Notes: generated by a model from the letters alone, not told the origin. A stretch of 64,000 nt of DNA from Ralstonia sp. RRA (GCF_037023145.1 NZ_CP146091.1:1612001-1676000), one strand, 5' to 3'. Positions 17,415 through 29,878 are shown, numbered from the stretch's first letter. Program-made: numbers and translations.

Positions 17415-19034
17415 TTAGAGCGCTGCCTTGGCGCGACGGATCAGCGCAGCCGTCGATGCGTCATGTGCCACCGAGGCGGGCGCGCCTTCCAATTCTGCTT
17501 GAATCGGCTTGGCGAGCTTCTTGCCGAGCTCCACGCCCCACTGGTCGAACGAGTTGATATTCCACACTGCACCTTGCACGAAAGTGCGGTGTTCAGCGCA
17601 GGCAATCAACGCGCCGAATGATGCGGCATCGAGTCGCTCCATCAGGATGGTCGTGCTTGGGCGGTTGCCTTCAAACACCATGTGCGGCACCAACGCCTCG
17701 TCAGTCACACCGCCTGCGCGGACTTCATCCTCGGTGCGGCCGCGCAGCAGTGCTTCGCCTTGGGCAAAGCAGTTGGCGAGCAGTTTGGCATGGTGGCCGG
17801 GCAGATTGCGCACCGGCTCCAGCGTGGTGATGAAATCCACCGGCACGATCTGCGAGCCTTGGTGGATCAGCTGGAAGTACGCATGCTGGCCATTGGTGCC
17901 CGCCGTGCCCCAGACGATGGGGCCGGTGTCGGTATCAATGGCAGCACCGGTGCGCTGGACCGACTTGCCGTTGCTCTCCATCTCCAGTTGCTGCATGAAG
18001 TCGGTCAGCAGTTCCAGCGGTGCGCAGTAGGGCACCGTGCAGGCGCTTGCAGCGTTGAAAAAGCCGCGATACCAAACCGACAGCATCCCGAGAATGAGCG
18101 GCAGGTTCTCGCGCGGTGCGGCCGTGGCGAAATGGCGGTCCATTGCGCGCGCGCCGTCGAGCATCGCTTCGAACTGCTGCGGGCCGATCGCCAGCATGAT
18201 CGACAGGCCCACCGCAGACCACAGTGAGAAGCGCCCGCCCACCCAGTCCCAGAAGGTGAACATGTGGTCAGGGTCGATGCCGAACTGTGCGACGGCTTCA
18301 CGGTTGGTGGAGACGGCAACGAAGTGGTGCTTGAGCTGATCTTCCGCCACGCCGTGCTCGACAAACCAGCGGCGCATGCTGTGCGCATTGGCCATCGTCT
18401 CAAGCGTGGTGAACGTCTTGGAGCAGACAATGGCGAGCGTGGTGTCGGGGTTCAGGTGGTCGAGCGTTTCGGCCAGATCCGTGCCGTCGACGTTCGAGAC
18501 GAAATGCACGCGTACCTGCGGCACAGCCAGATGGTCGAGCGCACGACACACCATGCGGGGGCCGAGGTCCGAACCACCAATGCCGATGTTGACGATGTCC
18601 GTGATGCGCTGGCCGGAGTGGCCCGTCCAGGCGCCGCTGTGCACGCGGTTGGCAAAGTCACGCATCTGGGCGCGCACGCGCAGCACCTCGGGCATGACGG
18701 GTTCGCCGTCGGCGCGGTAGTCGTCTTCCGCTCGGCCGCGCAGGGCGACATGCAAGACAGAGCGGTGCTCGGTGTTGTTGATGCAGTCGCCGCGCAGCAT
18801 GGCGTCGCGCAGCGCGAGCACGCCTGCTTCATCGGCCAATTGCAGCAGCAGGGCGAGCGTGTCGGAGGTGATGCGGTTTTTTGAGTAGTCGACCGTCAGG
18901 CCCGCCGCTTCCAGGGTGAAGGCGCGCACCCGTTCCTCGGCGTCCGGCGCGGCAAACCAGTCGCGCATATGAGCGGCGCGGATGGTTTGGGCATGTTGCG
19001 TCAGGGATTGCCAAGCAGGAAAGGCTGTGGGCAT
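17415..19034 (-). CDS. pgi: Glucose-6-phosphate isomerase
   Basis: A 539-residue Pgi interconverting glucose 6-phosphate and fructose 6-phosphate in the cytoplasm. Conserved segments include VNIGIGGSDLGPRM (phosphate binding), the signature DWVGGRFSLWSAVGLS, GTAGTNGQHAYFQLIHQG and, near the C-terminus, SFDQWGVELGKKLA. Two in-frame ATGs lie close together, at 19046 and 19034. The downstream one gives the usual MPTAFPAWQ N-terminus, and a TATACT -10-like hexamer on the minus strand at 19074-19069 would leave a leader of about 28 nt. The gene ends 4 bp from the convergent ABC ATPase gene with no clear terminator between them. Confidence 0.96.
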   Translation of the reverse strand: MPTAFPAWQSLTQHAQTIRAAHMRDWFAAPDAEERVRAFTLEAAGLTVDYSKNRITSDTLALLLQLADEAGVLALRDAMLRGDCINNTEHRSVLHVALRGRAEDDYRADGEPVMPEVLRVRAQMRDFANRVHSGAWTGHSGQRITDIVNIGIGGSDLGPRMVCRALDHLAVPQVRVHFVSNVDGTDLAETLDHLNPDTTLAIVCSKTFTTLETMANAHSMRRWFVEHGVAEDQLKHHFVAVSTNREAVAQFGIDPDHMFTFWDWVGGRFSLWSAVGLSIMLAIGPQQFEAMLDGARAMDRHFATAAPRENLPLILGMLSVWYRGFFNAASACTVPYCAPLELLTDFMQQLEMESNGKSVQRTGAAIDTDTGPIVWGTAGTNGQHAYFQLIHQGSQIVPVDFITTLEPVRNLPGHHAKLLANCFAQGEALLRGRTEDEVRAGGVTDEALVPHMVFEGNRPSTTILMERLDAASFGALIACAEHRTFVQGAVWNINSFDQWGVELGKKLAKPIQAELEGAPASVAHDASTAALIRRAKAAL

Positions 19035-19095
19035 GCGGTATGACATCGAGTTGCAAAAACGAATGCGCAGTATAACGGCGCATCGTGGCGCTTTT

Positions 19096-20715
19096 CTATC
19101 CGCGCGTGTCTGACGCCAGCAATGCGTTGAGCGCACGCCGTGCTGGGGCGCACAGTTCACTTGCGTGCAGGCCGATCGGGCCCTCGCCCGAGGCGACCAG
19201 ATCGTCCGCCGCCCTGCCATGCAGCCAGACGGCGGACAGCGCCGCCTCGCGCGCCGGCACGCCCTGCGCAAGCAACGCGCCCACCATACCGGTGAGCACG
19301 TCGCCGGTGCCGCCCGAGGCCAAACCGCCGTTGCCCGTCGGGTTGACGGCGGGTGTCATGCCCGGTGCAGCAATCACAGTGCCTGAACCCTTGAGTACGA
19401 CGACGGCACCCGTCCGGTTGACGAGTGCCTTGGCGGCGGCCAGACGGTCGCGCTGGACGGTCGGTGTGTCGAGCTGAAGCAGGCGCGCGGCCTCAAGCGG
19501 ATGCGGTGTCAGCACCACCGGCACGCCGCTTTGCGCCAATTGCGTCAGATGCGCGAGCAGCGCGGGCACCTTGGCAAACAGGTTCAGGGCGTCGGCATCG
19601 AACACCGCGGGGATGCGCGACGACAGCATCCGATCCAGCAGATGGTCGAGCGCGCTTTCAGCATCCTTGGCGGTACCCATGCCTGGGCCCACCGCCAGCG
19701 CTTGCATGCTGCCCAGGTCGAGCTTGCCCCACGTATGCAGCATCAGTTCGGGCTGAGCGGAATCCACGCGCGGTGCATCCGCCGCCAACGACACGACGTG
19801 CACCTTGCCTGCACCCAGGTACAGCGCCCCACGTGCAGTCAGCAGCGGGGCGCCCACCATGCCATGTGCGCCTCCGACGATCGCCACGCTGCCATACGAC
19901 CCTTTGTGACCATCGTGCCTGCGACGCGGCAGATGGGCGAGCCAGCGTGCGGGCGTGTTGATGAGCGCTTCTGCTTCAATCACACCGTCGTACGCGGGCT
20001 GCGCGGCCTGCAGGTCAGCCAGTGCGATGTCGCCGGCAGCATCGCGACCGCAGCCGGTCAGCAAGCCCGGTTTGACCGCGAGGAACGTGAGCGTGGCACG
20101 TGCACGCACGACGGGTGATCCCTGCGCCGGCGGTTGGCCCGTATCGCCATTCAGCCCAGAAGGAATGTCGAGCGCATAAACCGGCAGGCCGCTGGCATTG
20201 AGCGTGTCGACCAGCGCTGCATGCAGCCCGGTCAGCGGCCGCGCCAGCCCGATGCCGAACAGCCCATCGACGATGGCCGTGGTCGTTGCCGGGACGGAGG
20301 CAGGTGTGTGCAGAAGCTCGATCGGTACGTTGGCGGCGCGCGCCTCGGTCCACGCGCGGCGGGCATCGTCGGGCAGTTTGGCCGGATCGGCTGCCAGCCA
20401 CACGGTGACTGCGCGGCCCGCCAGGTGCAGCACCGTGGCTGCGACCAGGGCGTCACCGCCGTTGTTGCCAGGGCCGGCGACAAAGAGCAGGTGGCCGTGT
20501 GGCGCCCGCGTCTGAAGCCAGTCGGCGGCGGCCTCGCCGGCGCGGGCCATCAGGGTGAAGGGGGCGAGGGAGCGGTAGGCGGCGGCTTCCAGCGCGCGAA
20601 TGCCTGCCGTGCCAAAGAGCAGATCAGCGCCGTGGTGTGCGGCCAGGGCGCCGTTGATGAGGATTTCGCGCCAGGTCGGATGTGCGGACATGATGGGTCT
20701 AACCAGGGCAGACAT
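19096..20715 (-). CDS. nnrD: Bifunctional NAD(P)HX epimerase / ADP-dependent NAD(P)HX dehydratase
   Basis: A 539-residue fusion that repairs hydrated NADH and NADPH. The N-terminal YjeF/NnrE domain (about 1-225) has AGPGNNGGDALVAATVL and AIVDGLFGIGLARPL. The C-terminal NnrD domain, a ribokinase-like fold, has KGSYGSVAIVGGAHGMVGAPLL, AVGPGMG, VLTPHPLEAARLL and the ATP/ADP-site motif GGLASGGTGDVLTG. Start ATG 20715 has a weak AGAGAA upstream; ATG 20691 is possible. The divergent winged-helix gene starts at 20783, so the promoters of both genes share 67 bp with one ACAAT-containing element at 20731-20736. Confidence 0.95.
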   Translation of the reverse strand: MSALVRPIMSAHPTWREILINGALAAHHGADLLFGTAGIRALEAAAYRSLAPFTLMARAGEAAADWLQTRAPHGHLLFVAGPGNNGGDALVAATVLHLAGRAVTVWLAADPAKLPDDARRAWTEARAANVPIELLHTPASVPATTTAIVDGLFGIGLARPLTGLHAALVDTLNASGLPVYALDIPSGLNGDTGQPPAQGSPVVRARATLTFLAVKPGLLTGCGRDAAGDIALADLQAAQPAYDGVIEAEALINTPARWLAHLPRRRHDGHKGSYGSVAIVGGAHGMVGAPLLTARGALYLGAGKVHVVSLAADAPRVDSAQPELMLHTWGKLDLGSMQALAVGPGMGTAKDAESALDHLLDRMLSSRIPAVFDADALNLFAKVPALLAHLTQLAQSGVPVVLTPHPLEAARLLQLDTPTVQRDRLAAAKALVNRTGAVVVLKGSGTVIAAPGMTPAVNPTGNGGLASGGTGDVLTGMVGALLAQGVPAREAALSAVWLHGRAADDLVASGEGPIGLHASELCAPARRALNALLASDTRG

Positions 20716-20782
20716 GACGATCTATTCTCTTACAATAGCCCGCGTCCCAGACTGTTTCCGATCCTTTTTCCCTGAGCTGCGC

Positions 20783-21349
20783 ATGTCTAAATCGCCCTCC
20801 ACCCCGAAAGCCGATCTGCCGGAAGCCGCTGCCAATGAAGGAAGCAAGGGCGGGCCGATCGTGTCTTCGTCGCATCTGGTGTCGGCGCGCAGCCCTGAGT
20901 TGTCCGAGTTCGAATTCGCGCTGAATACCGCCTACAACGCCTACAACCGCTGGTGTGTGCGCTGCATGGCGGCTGCCGGTGTGCGCGACCTGACATTCCT
21001 CGATGTGCTGGTGGTGCATCACGTCAACCACCGGGGCCGCGCCAAACGGCTGGCCGACATCTGTTTCGTGCTGAACGTGGAAGACACCCACCTCGTCACG
21101 TATTCCCTCAAGAAGCTGCAGGGAATGGAGCTTGTGGAAGGCACGCGCAGCGGCAAGGAAGTCACCTATACCACCACGGCTGCTGGCGAAAAGGCCTGCG
21201 CCCGTTATCGCGAGATCCGCGAGCAGTGCCTGACCAGCAATATTTCGCCCAGTGGCGAGGAAAATGCGGAGATTGGCGAGCTGGCGCGGCTGCTGCGCGT
21301 GCTGACGGGGCTGTACGAACAGGCAGCTCGCTCGGCCACGTCGCTGTAA
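20783..21349 (+). CDS. Winged-helix (MarR-like) DNA-binding protein
   Basis: A 188-residue putative transcription factor. After a disordered Ser/Pro/Lys-rich N-terminus of about 40 residues comes a helix-rich dimerisation part and a winged helix-turn-helix (RAKRLADICFVLNVEDTHLVTYSLKKLQGMELVEGTRSGKEVTYTTTAAGEKA, about residues 90-145), followed by a C-terminal helix. The open frame extends upstream to 20600, but ATG 20783 lies 47 bp behind a TACAAT hexamer at 20731-20736. It is divergent from nnrD and precedes purL by 146 bp. Its targets are unknown; control of either neighbour would be the simplest guess. Confidence 0.8.
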   Translation: MSKSPSTPKADLPEAAANEGSKGGPIVSSSHLVSARSPELSEFEFALNTAYNAYNRWCVRCMAAAGVRDLTFLDVLVVHHVNHRGRAKRLADICFVLNVEDTHLVTYSLKKLQGMELVEGTRSGKEVTYTTTAAGEKACARYREIREQCLTSNISPSGEENAEIGELARLLRVLTGLYEQAARSATSL

Positions 21350-21495
21350 AACCGGCGGTTTGGGCCAATTCTGGCCGAGACAAGCGCATTTCCAGGCGAT
21401 TTGACCGTCGGTAACAGGGGCGGGGCAAGGTACAATAGCGGTTTTCCCGCGCACGCCGGGGAATTCCTCTTCCAGCGACTCCTGCCTTGCCCACC

Positions 21496-25584
<4,089 letters not shown>

Positions 25585-25587
25585 TGC

Positions 25588-26277
25588 GTGGCTGAGTTGG
25601 CCAATGCATCACCGATGCGGCCGGCACGGGCATGGCATGCCGTGTTGGCCGCTGTCATTGTCGTTGCACTGATCGTGCAGCTCAGCGTGACCGTCAGCGG
25701 TGTGGGTAGCCAGGTCTCGCTTGCCACGCGGCTTGTCCGGTTGTTCAGCTACTTCACCATCCAAAGCAACATCCTGGTTGCGGTGGCTGCCATCTCTCTC
25801 GTGATGGACCCTGCGCGAGATGGCAAATGGTGGCGCGTACTCAGGCTGGATGGTTTGCTCGGCATCGCGACAACGGGGCTGGTGTTTCACATCGTGCTTG
25901 CGCCGACCTCGAAGGCAACCGGATTGGCGCTTTTGGCGTCAAACGGCTTTCACTACGTCTCGCCATGGATGGCGCTTGTCGGCTGGCTGCTGTTTGGCCC
26001 CCGGCCACGCATCGGGTGGTCGACCGTCGCGCTGTCGCTGATCTGGCCCGCGGCTTGGCTTGCATACACTTTCGTGCATGGCGCGTTGAGCGGGTGGTAT
26101 CCCTATCCGTTCTTGAATGCCGGGGAGATCGGGTATCCCACCGCGCTGCGGAATACCGCGTTTGTTTTGGCGGGGGCGAGCGTTTTTGGCCTGCTGCTCA
26201 AGCTGCTGGATGGCTGGGTGCCTGCGTCGTTGTTGTCGATGCAGGGCCGGCAGGAGGCTGGCGGCAGCGTGGGGTGA
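25588..26277 (+). CDS. Pr6Pr-like integral membrane protein
   Basis: A 229-residue hydrophobic protein with about six membrane segments (around residues 17-40, 47-70, 85-105, 118-140, 147-165 and 190-210). The pattern LFSYFTIQSNILVAVAA and the later NGFHYVSPWMALVGWL...YTFVHGALSGWYPYPFLN resemble the Pr6Pr family of unknown function. The start is a GTG three bases after the purL stop, so it is probably read through from purL. The C-terminal 20 residues are polar. A terminator at 26311 ends the unit. No function is proposed. Confidence 0.7.
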   Translation: MAELANASPMRPARAWHAVLAAVIVVALIVQLSVTVSGVGSQVSLATRLVRLFSYFTIQSNILVAVAAISLVMDPARDGKWWRVLRLDGLLGIATTGLVFHIVLAPTSKATGLALLASNGFHYVSPWMALVGWLLFGPRPRIGWSTVALSLIWPAAWLAYTFVHGALSGWYPYPFLNAGEIGYPTALRNTAFVLAGASVFGLLLKLLDGWVPASLLSMQGRQEAGGSVG

Positions 26278-26310
26278 TTCTGGCTGTTGTTGCGATCAAG
26301 GCAATGAAAG

Positions 26311-26343
26311 ACGCGCCGAGGTTACGCCCGGCGCGTTTTTTTT
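26311..26343 (+). terminator. Intrinsic terminator after the purL unit
   Basis: An 8-bp stem, ACGCGCCG/CGGCGCGT with a 10-nt loop, followed by eight T. Confidence 0.9.
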
Positions 26344-26538
26344 GGTATTTTCGCGTGAACAAACGCCATCAAGGACAGGGCGCTTGCATCGAACGTTGTT
26401 CGGTTTGGCCAATTGCTCTGACTGATCAGGTGCCGTTCTTATTTCGAAAAGATAACGCGGGGATTCGGAACCCAATGGCGAGATCAGTAATCTGTGCAAA
26501 TAGCATGCAATGTTAGTGACCCAACAACGAGGCTGAGG
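26344..26538. other. AT-richer intergenic stretch without a recognisable gene
   Basis: Together with the flanking features this is the longest gene-poor region of the window (26278-27025). Base composition is visibly less GC-rich than its surroundings. It holds a small palindrome CGAAC-GTT-GTTCG at 26390-26402 and CTGATCAG near 26430, neither tied to a promoter I can recognise. Confidence 0.5.
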
Positions 26539-26733
26539 ATGCTGGATTGGATTGCAGGTTTCATTCTGGACGTCGTGGGTGGCCATTTTCTCTGGGGAAC
26601 CGGTGCGGTCCTAGTCAGAGTGTTCACTCTGAACCGATGCGATCCAAAGCAGATGGGGCAGAACCCGGTTTTTATCCTCGGCCTGAGTTTCTGGGTGGTT
26701 GTGGTGCTCTTCGTTTGTAGACAGATCATCTGA
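26539..26733 (+). CDS. Small hydrophobic protein, unknown
   Basis: A 64-residue ORF with two hydrophobic stretches (about residues 3-26 and 43-60) joined by a polar turn containing RCDPKQMGQNP; it is probably a two-pass inner-membrane protein. The start is ATG 26539 with GAGG at 26528-26531 seven bases upstream, which is better placed than the upstream frame start at 26494. Its GC content is lower than that of neighbouring genes, which could reflect later arrival. I do not recognise the family. The ribosome site and the hydrophobic pattern are the only support that it is expressed. Confidence 0.5.
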   Translation: MLDWIAGFILDVVGGHFLWGTGAVLVRVFTLNRCDPKQMGQNPVFILGLSFWVVVVLFVCRQII

Positions 26734-26745
26734 CCCACAATTTCC

Positions 26746-26945
26746 CTACTCGCCCGAACCACGCTCCACATACCCCTGCATCAACCCCTCCATCCAATTC
26801 ATAAATACCTGCACTCGCACGGGCAGATCCCGCCAGTTCGGATACACCAAAGACACCGGCATCGGCGGTGGACGAGAAGCGGGCTCACCGCCGTCAGCGT
26901 GCCATCTGCAATGGCCGATGAGCGCCCCGCATATTGCCGAGCGCA
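26746..26945 (-). pseudogene. Frameshifted remnant of a LysR-type regulator C-terminus
   Basis: Read on the minus strand this encodes RPPPMPVSLVYPNWRDLPVRVQVFMNWMEGL, nearly the same as the C-terminus of the intact LysR gene at 28871-29800 (RPPPMPVSLVYPNRRNLPVRVQVFMHWMEGL). Nucleotide similarity continues upstream through the segment encoding SSAIADGTL in the intact gene, but a frameshift in the remnant lies between the two segments. Similarity fades at about 26945; no N-terminal or HTH part is left. It is oriented like the intact gene, with the COG2509 flavoprotein gene lying between the two copies. Confidence 0.75.
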
Positions 26946-27025
26946 CGCGTGCATGACTTGCTGGCTTCAGGAGACCGCGCGTTCGCGTCGTGCGGCGGCT
27001 CACCAGCCGCCCTCACTCCCACACG

Positions 27026-28648
27026 TCAGGACGCGTGTGTTGATGTCAGATTGAGTGCTACCGCTTGCGCCACTTCGATGCCGTCGATGGCCGCCGAATA
27101 GATGCCACCGGCATACCCGGCACCTTCGCCAGCCGGATACAGACCTTCGACGTTCATGCTTTGGTAATTGTCTTTGCGGCGAATCCGCAGCGGTGAAGAA
27201 GTGCGCGTCTCCACGCCGGTGAGCACAGCATCGTGCAGCGCGAAGCCTGCGATCTTCTTATCGAGCTGGGGGAGTGCTTCACGGATGGCTTCGATCACGT
27301 AGTCCGGGAGCGCCGTGCTGAGATCGGTCGGGTGCACGCCCGGCTTGTACGACGGGATGACGGAGCCAAGCGACGTCGACGGCCGGCCGGCGATGAAATC
27401 ACCGACCAGTTGACCGGGCGCCTGGTAGTTGCCGCCGCCGAGTTCGAATGCCCGCTCTTCCCATTTGCGCTGGAACGCGATGCCCGCCAGCGGCCCGCCG
27501 GGATAGTCTTCCGGCGTGATGCCGACGACGATGCCCGCATTCGCGTTGCGCTCGGCGCGGGAATACTGGCTCATGCCATTGGTGACCACGCGACCCGGCT
27601 CGGAGGTTGCCGCGACCACCGTGCCGCCTGGGCACATGCAAAAGCTGTAGACCGCCCGGCCATTGCTGCAGTGGTGGACCACCTTGTAGTCAGCCGCGCC
27701 GAGTTGCTTGTGGCCCGCAAACTTGCCGAAGCGGGCGCGATCGATCAGCCCCTGCGGATGTTCGATGCGAAAACCCAGCGAAAACGGCTTCGCTTCCATA
27801 TACACACCGCGATCGTGCAGCATCTGGAAGGTGTCGCGGGCGCTGTGGCCAACGGCCAGCACGACGTGGTCGCACCGCAGCGTTTCACCGTTCGAGAGCT
27901 TGAGCGAGCGCACCTTGCCCTGATCGATTTCGATATCGTCAACCCGGGTTTCGAAGCGCACTTCGCCGCCCAGTTCGTGGATGGTCGCGCGCATTTTTTC
28001 CACCATGCTGACGAGGCGGAACGTGCCAATGTGCGGCCGGCTCAGATACAGGATGTCTTCCGGTGCGCCCGCCTTGACGAACTCTTCGAGCACCTTGCGG
28101 CCATAGTGGTGCGGATCCTTGATCTGGCTATACAGCTTGCCGTCGGAAAACGTCCCGGCCCCGCCTTCGCCAAACTGCACGTTGGATTCCGGGTTGAGTA
28201 CGCTCTTGCGCCACAGGCCAAAGGTGTCCTTGGTGCGCTCGCGCACGGCCTTGCCGCGTTCGAGGATGATGGGACGGAACCCCATTTGCGCGAGGATCAG
28301 CCCCGCGAACAGGCCGCATGGCCCCATGCCGATCACCACCGGACGCGGGCGCGTCGTGTGCTCGGGTGCCTGCGCAACAAAGCGGTAGGTCATGTCCGGC
28401 GTCACCCCGCAATGCGGCTTGCCGGCAATCCGCTTGAGCACCGCCGCCTCGTCCTTGACTTCGACGTCGACGATATAGGTCAGCTTGATATCCGAGCGCT
28501 TGCGTGCATCGTGGGCACGGCGGAATACGGTGTAACGGACGAGCCCGTCTGCCGCAACGCCGAGATCCTTGAGGCGCGCGCGAACTGCGGCTTCAAGATC
28601 GTCGTCGGCATGGTCCAGAGGGAGTTTGACTTCGCTTAAACGTAACAT
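27026..28648 (-). CDS. COG2509-type FAD-dependent dehydrogenase, unknown substrate
   Basis: A 540-residue flavoprotein. A small N-terminal domain (about 1-95) precedes an FAD-binding fold with the dinucleotide motif VIGMGPCGLFAGLILAQMG near residue 107. Further conserved stretches are FGEGGAGTFSDGKLYSQIKD, VVLAVGHSARDTF, YSFCMCPGGTVVAATSE and, near the C-terminus, LYPAGEGAGYAGGIYSAAIDGI, which closes the FAD site. This matches a widespread family known only as uncharacterised FAD-dependent dehydrogenases. It stands alone between the LysR remnant and the inverted-repeat element. Cytoplasmic; no signal peptide. Confidence 0.85.
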   Translation of the reverse strand: MLRLSEVKLPLDHADDDLEAAVRARLKDLGVAADGLVRYTVFRRAHDARKRSDIKLTYIVDVEVKDEAAVLKRIAGKPHCGVTPDMTYRFVAQAPEHTTRPRPVVIGMGPCGLFAGLILAQMGFRPIILERGKAVRERTKDTFGLWRKSVLNPESNVQFGEGGAGTFSDGKLYSQIKDPHHYGRKVLEEFVKAGAPEDILYLSRPHIGTFRLVSMVEKMRATIHELGGEVRFETRVDDIEIDQGKVRSLKLSNGETLRCDHVVLAVGHSARDTFQMLHDRGVYMEAKPFSLGFRIEHPQGLIDRARFGKFAGHKQLGAADYKVVHHCSNGRAVYSFCMCPGGTVVAATSEPGRVVTNGMSQYSRAERNANAGIVVGITPEDYPGGPLAGIAFQRKWEERAFELGGGNYQAPGQLVGDFIAGRPSTSLGSVIPSYKPGVHPTDLSTALPDYVIEAIREALPQLDKKIAGFALHDAVLTGVETRTSSPLRIRRKDNYQSMNVEGLYPAGEGAGYAGGIYSAAIDGIEVAQAVALNLTSTHAS

Positions 28649-28729
28649 GGGTGCTGAGTGCGGTTGCCACGGGAATCGCGGCGAAGCCGTATTTTATAGG
28701 TTCAGCGGCGTCTCAAATGGAAAGGAGGC

Positions 28730-28752
28730 GACCTGTTCGAGGCAAACAGGTC
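28730..28752. repeat. Inverted repeat ahead of the COG2509 gene
   Basis: GACCTGTT and AACAGGTC, an exact 8-bp inverted repeat with a 7-nt spacer, 82-104 bp upstream of the COG2509 start codon. It has no T run on either strand, so an operator is more likely than a terminator. Confidence 0.4.
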
Positions 28753-28768
28753 ATTTGACAGGCGACTT

Positions 28769-28871
28769 AGAGCCGCTAACAAAACCGCCCTGGCGTCATT
28801 GCGCCTCCTTGCCGCACTTCAGTACTGTCTGCGTCGGCACGCCTTGCCAGGACAGTTTTGTTAGCGGCTCT
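28769..28871. mobile_element. MITE-like 103-bp element with long terminal inverted repeats
   Basis: The ends are an exact 17-bp inverted repeat, AGAGCCGCTAACAAAAC at 28769-28785 and its complement at 28855-28871. The match extends inward to 26 bp with two mismatches (28769-28794 against 28846-28871). The core of about 51 bp has no ORF and holds the palindrome CAGTACTG near the centre. Its right end supplies the last base of the stop codon of the LysR gene. No clear target-site duplication is visible. It could be a non-autonomous transposon relic, or a structured repeat that also terminates lysR transcripts. Confidence 0.65.
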
Positions 28872-29800
28872 TACAACGAACCCGAAGGCCGCGCCTCCAG
28901 ATACGGACCCAACAACCCCTCCATCCAGTGCATGAACACCTGCACCCGCACGGGCAGATTCCGCCGGTTTGGATACACCAGCGACACCGGCATCGGCGGC
29001 GGGCGCAGGTCGGGCATCACCTCCACCAGCGTTCCATCTGCAATGGCGGATGATAGCCCCGCATATACCGGCGCCTGAATCATCCCCAGCCCTGCGCGGC
29101 ACGCAGCGTCATAGCTTTCCGCCGAGCTGACCGTCACCGCGCCTTGCATCGGTCGAAACGCCGAACGGCCATCCACCGTGTATTCCCACCCCGGCGATTT
29201 CGTCCCCAGCGTCTGCACGTAATGGACGATGCGATGGTGGTCGAGGTCTTCCAGCGTCGTCGGCATGCCATAGCGTGCGATGTACGCGGGGCTGGCGCAG
29301 TTGACCTGATGCAGTTGGCCGAGCGGTCGGGCGATCAGGCTGCTGTCGGTCAGCGCGCCGATGCGCAGCACGCAATCGAAACCTTCTCGCACCGGGTCGA
29401 CGCGGCGGTCGGTGCTGGAGAGTTCGATTTCCAGATCGGGATGCGCGTCCAGAAAGCCGGGCAGGGCGGGGATGACGATGCGGCGTGCAACGCCCACCGG
29501 CATGTCGACACGCAACCGGCCGCGCAGCGCCTGCGGGCTCTGGCGGAACATGGTCTGCAGTTCATCCATGTCGGCCAGCAGGTCCTGGCAGCGCTCGTAG
29601 AAGGTCTGGCCGTCCTGCGTGAGTTGCACCTTGCGGGTGGTCCGGTGCAGCAGGCGCGTGCCGAGCATCGTCTCCAGCTGCTGCACCGCCACCGAGGCGG
29701 CCGGCTTGGGGATGCTCAGCGCCTCCGCGGCGCGCGTAAAGCTGGCAAGTTCAGCCACGCGCACAAAGATCTGCATGGCTTCGAGTCGGTTGGTGGACAT
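28871..29800 (-). CDS. LysR-family transcriptional regulator
   Basis: A 309-residue LysR protein. The N-terminal winged HTH reads RLEAMQIFVRVAELASFTRAAEALSIPKPAASVAVQQLETMLGTRLLHRTTRKVQLT (about residues 5-60) and is followed by a linker helix and the LysR substrate domain. It belongs to the large group of regulators with a C-terminus of the type VQVFMHWMEGLLGPYLEARP. The start is ATG 29800; an in-frame TTG at 29833 would add 11 residues. It is divergent from the SDR gene at 29940 across two inverted repeats, the usual layout for a LysR regulator and its target. Its stop codon touches the 103-bp element. Confidence 0.9.
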   Translation of the reverse strand: MSTNRLEAMQIFVRVAELASFTRAAEALSIPKPAASVAVQQLETMLGTRLLHRTTRKVQLTQDGQTFYERCQDLLADMDELQTMFRQSPQALRGRLRVDMPVGVARRIVIPALPGFLDAHPDLEIELSSTDRRVDPVREGFDCVLRIGALTDSSLIARPLGQLHQVNCASPAYIARYGMPTTLEDLDHHRIVHYVQTLGTKSPGWEYTVDGRSAFRPMQGAVTVSSAESYDAACRAGLGMIQAPVYAGLSSAIADGTLVEVMPDLRPPPMPVSLVYPNRRNLPVRVQVFMHWMEGLLGPYLEARPSGSL

Positions 29801-29822
29801 GGCGAGGGTGGGGCGATTGTTA

Positions 29823-29878
29823 TCTGTGGGCAAACACAGAAATAGGATAGGCGAGATTTATTCTTGTTTTATCGCCTA
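29823..29878. promoter_or_regulatory. Operator region between lysR and the SDR gene
   Basis: Two exact inverted repeats lie in the 139-bp divergent region: TCTGTG-N6-CACAGA at 29823-29840, and TAGGCGA-N17-TCGCCTA at 29848-29878. The second surrounds an AT-rich centre and overlaps the likely -35/-10 area of the SDR gene. Either could bind the LysR protein; TAGGCGA-N17-TCGCCTA is the stronger candidate by length and position. Confidence 0.5.

Noticed and set aside
26390..26402. CGAAC-GTT-GTTCG palindrome as an operator like that at 51354
   Set aside because: No promoter or start codon is close and the spacer length differs.
26994..27011. Hairpin GGCGGCT-CACC-AGCCGCC past the COG2509 gene
   Set aside because: Stem of only 7 bp and no T run on the minus strand, so not listed as a terminator.
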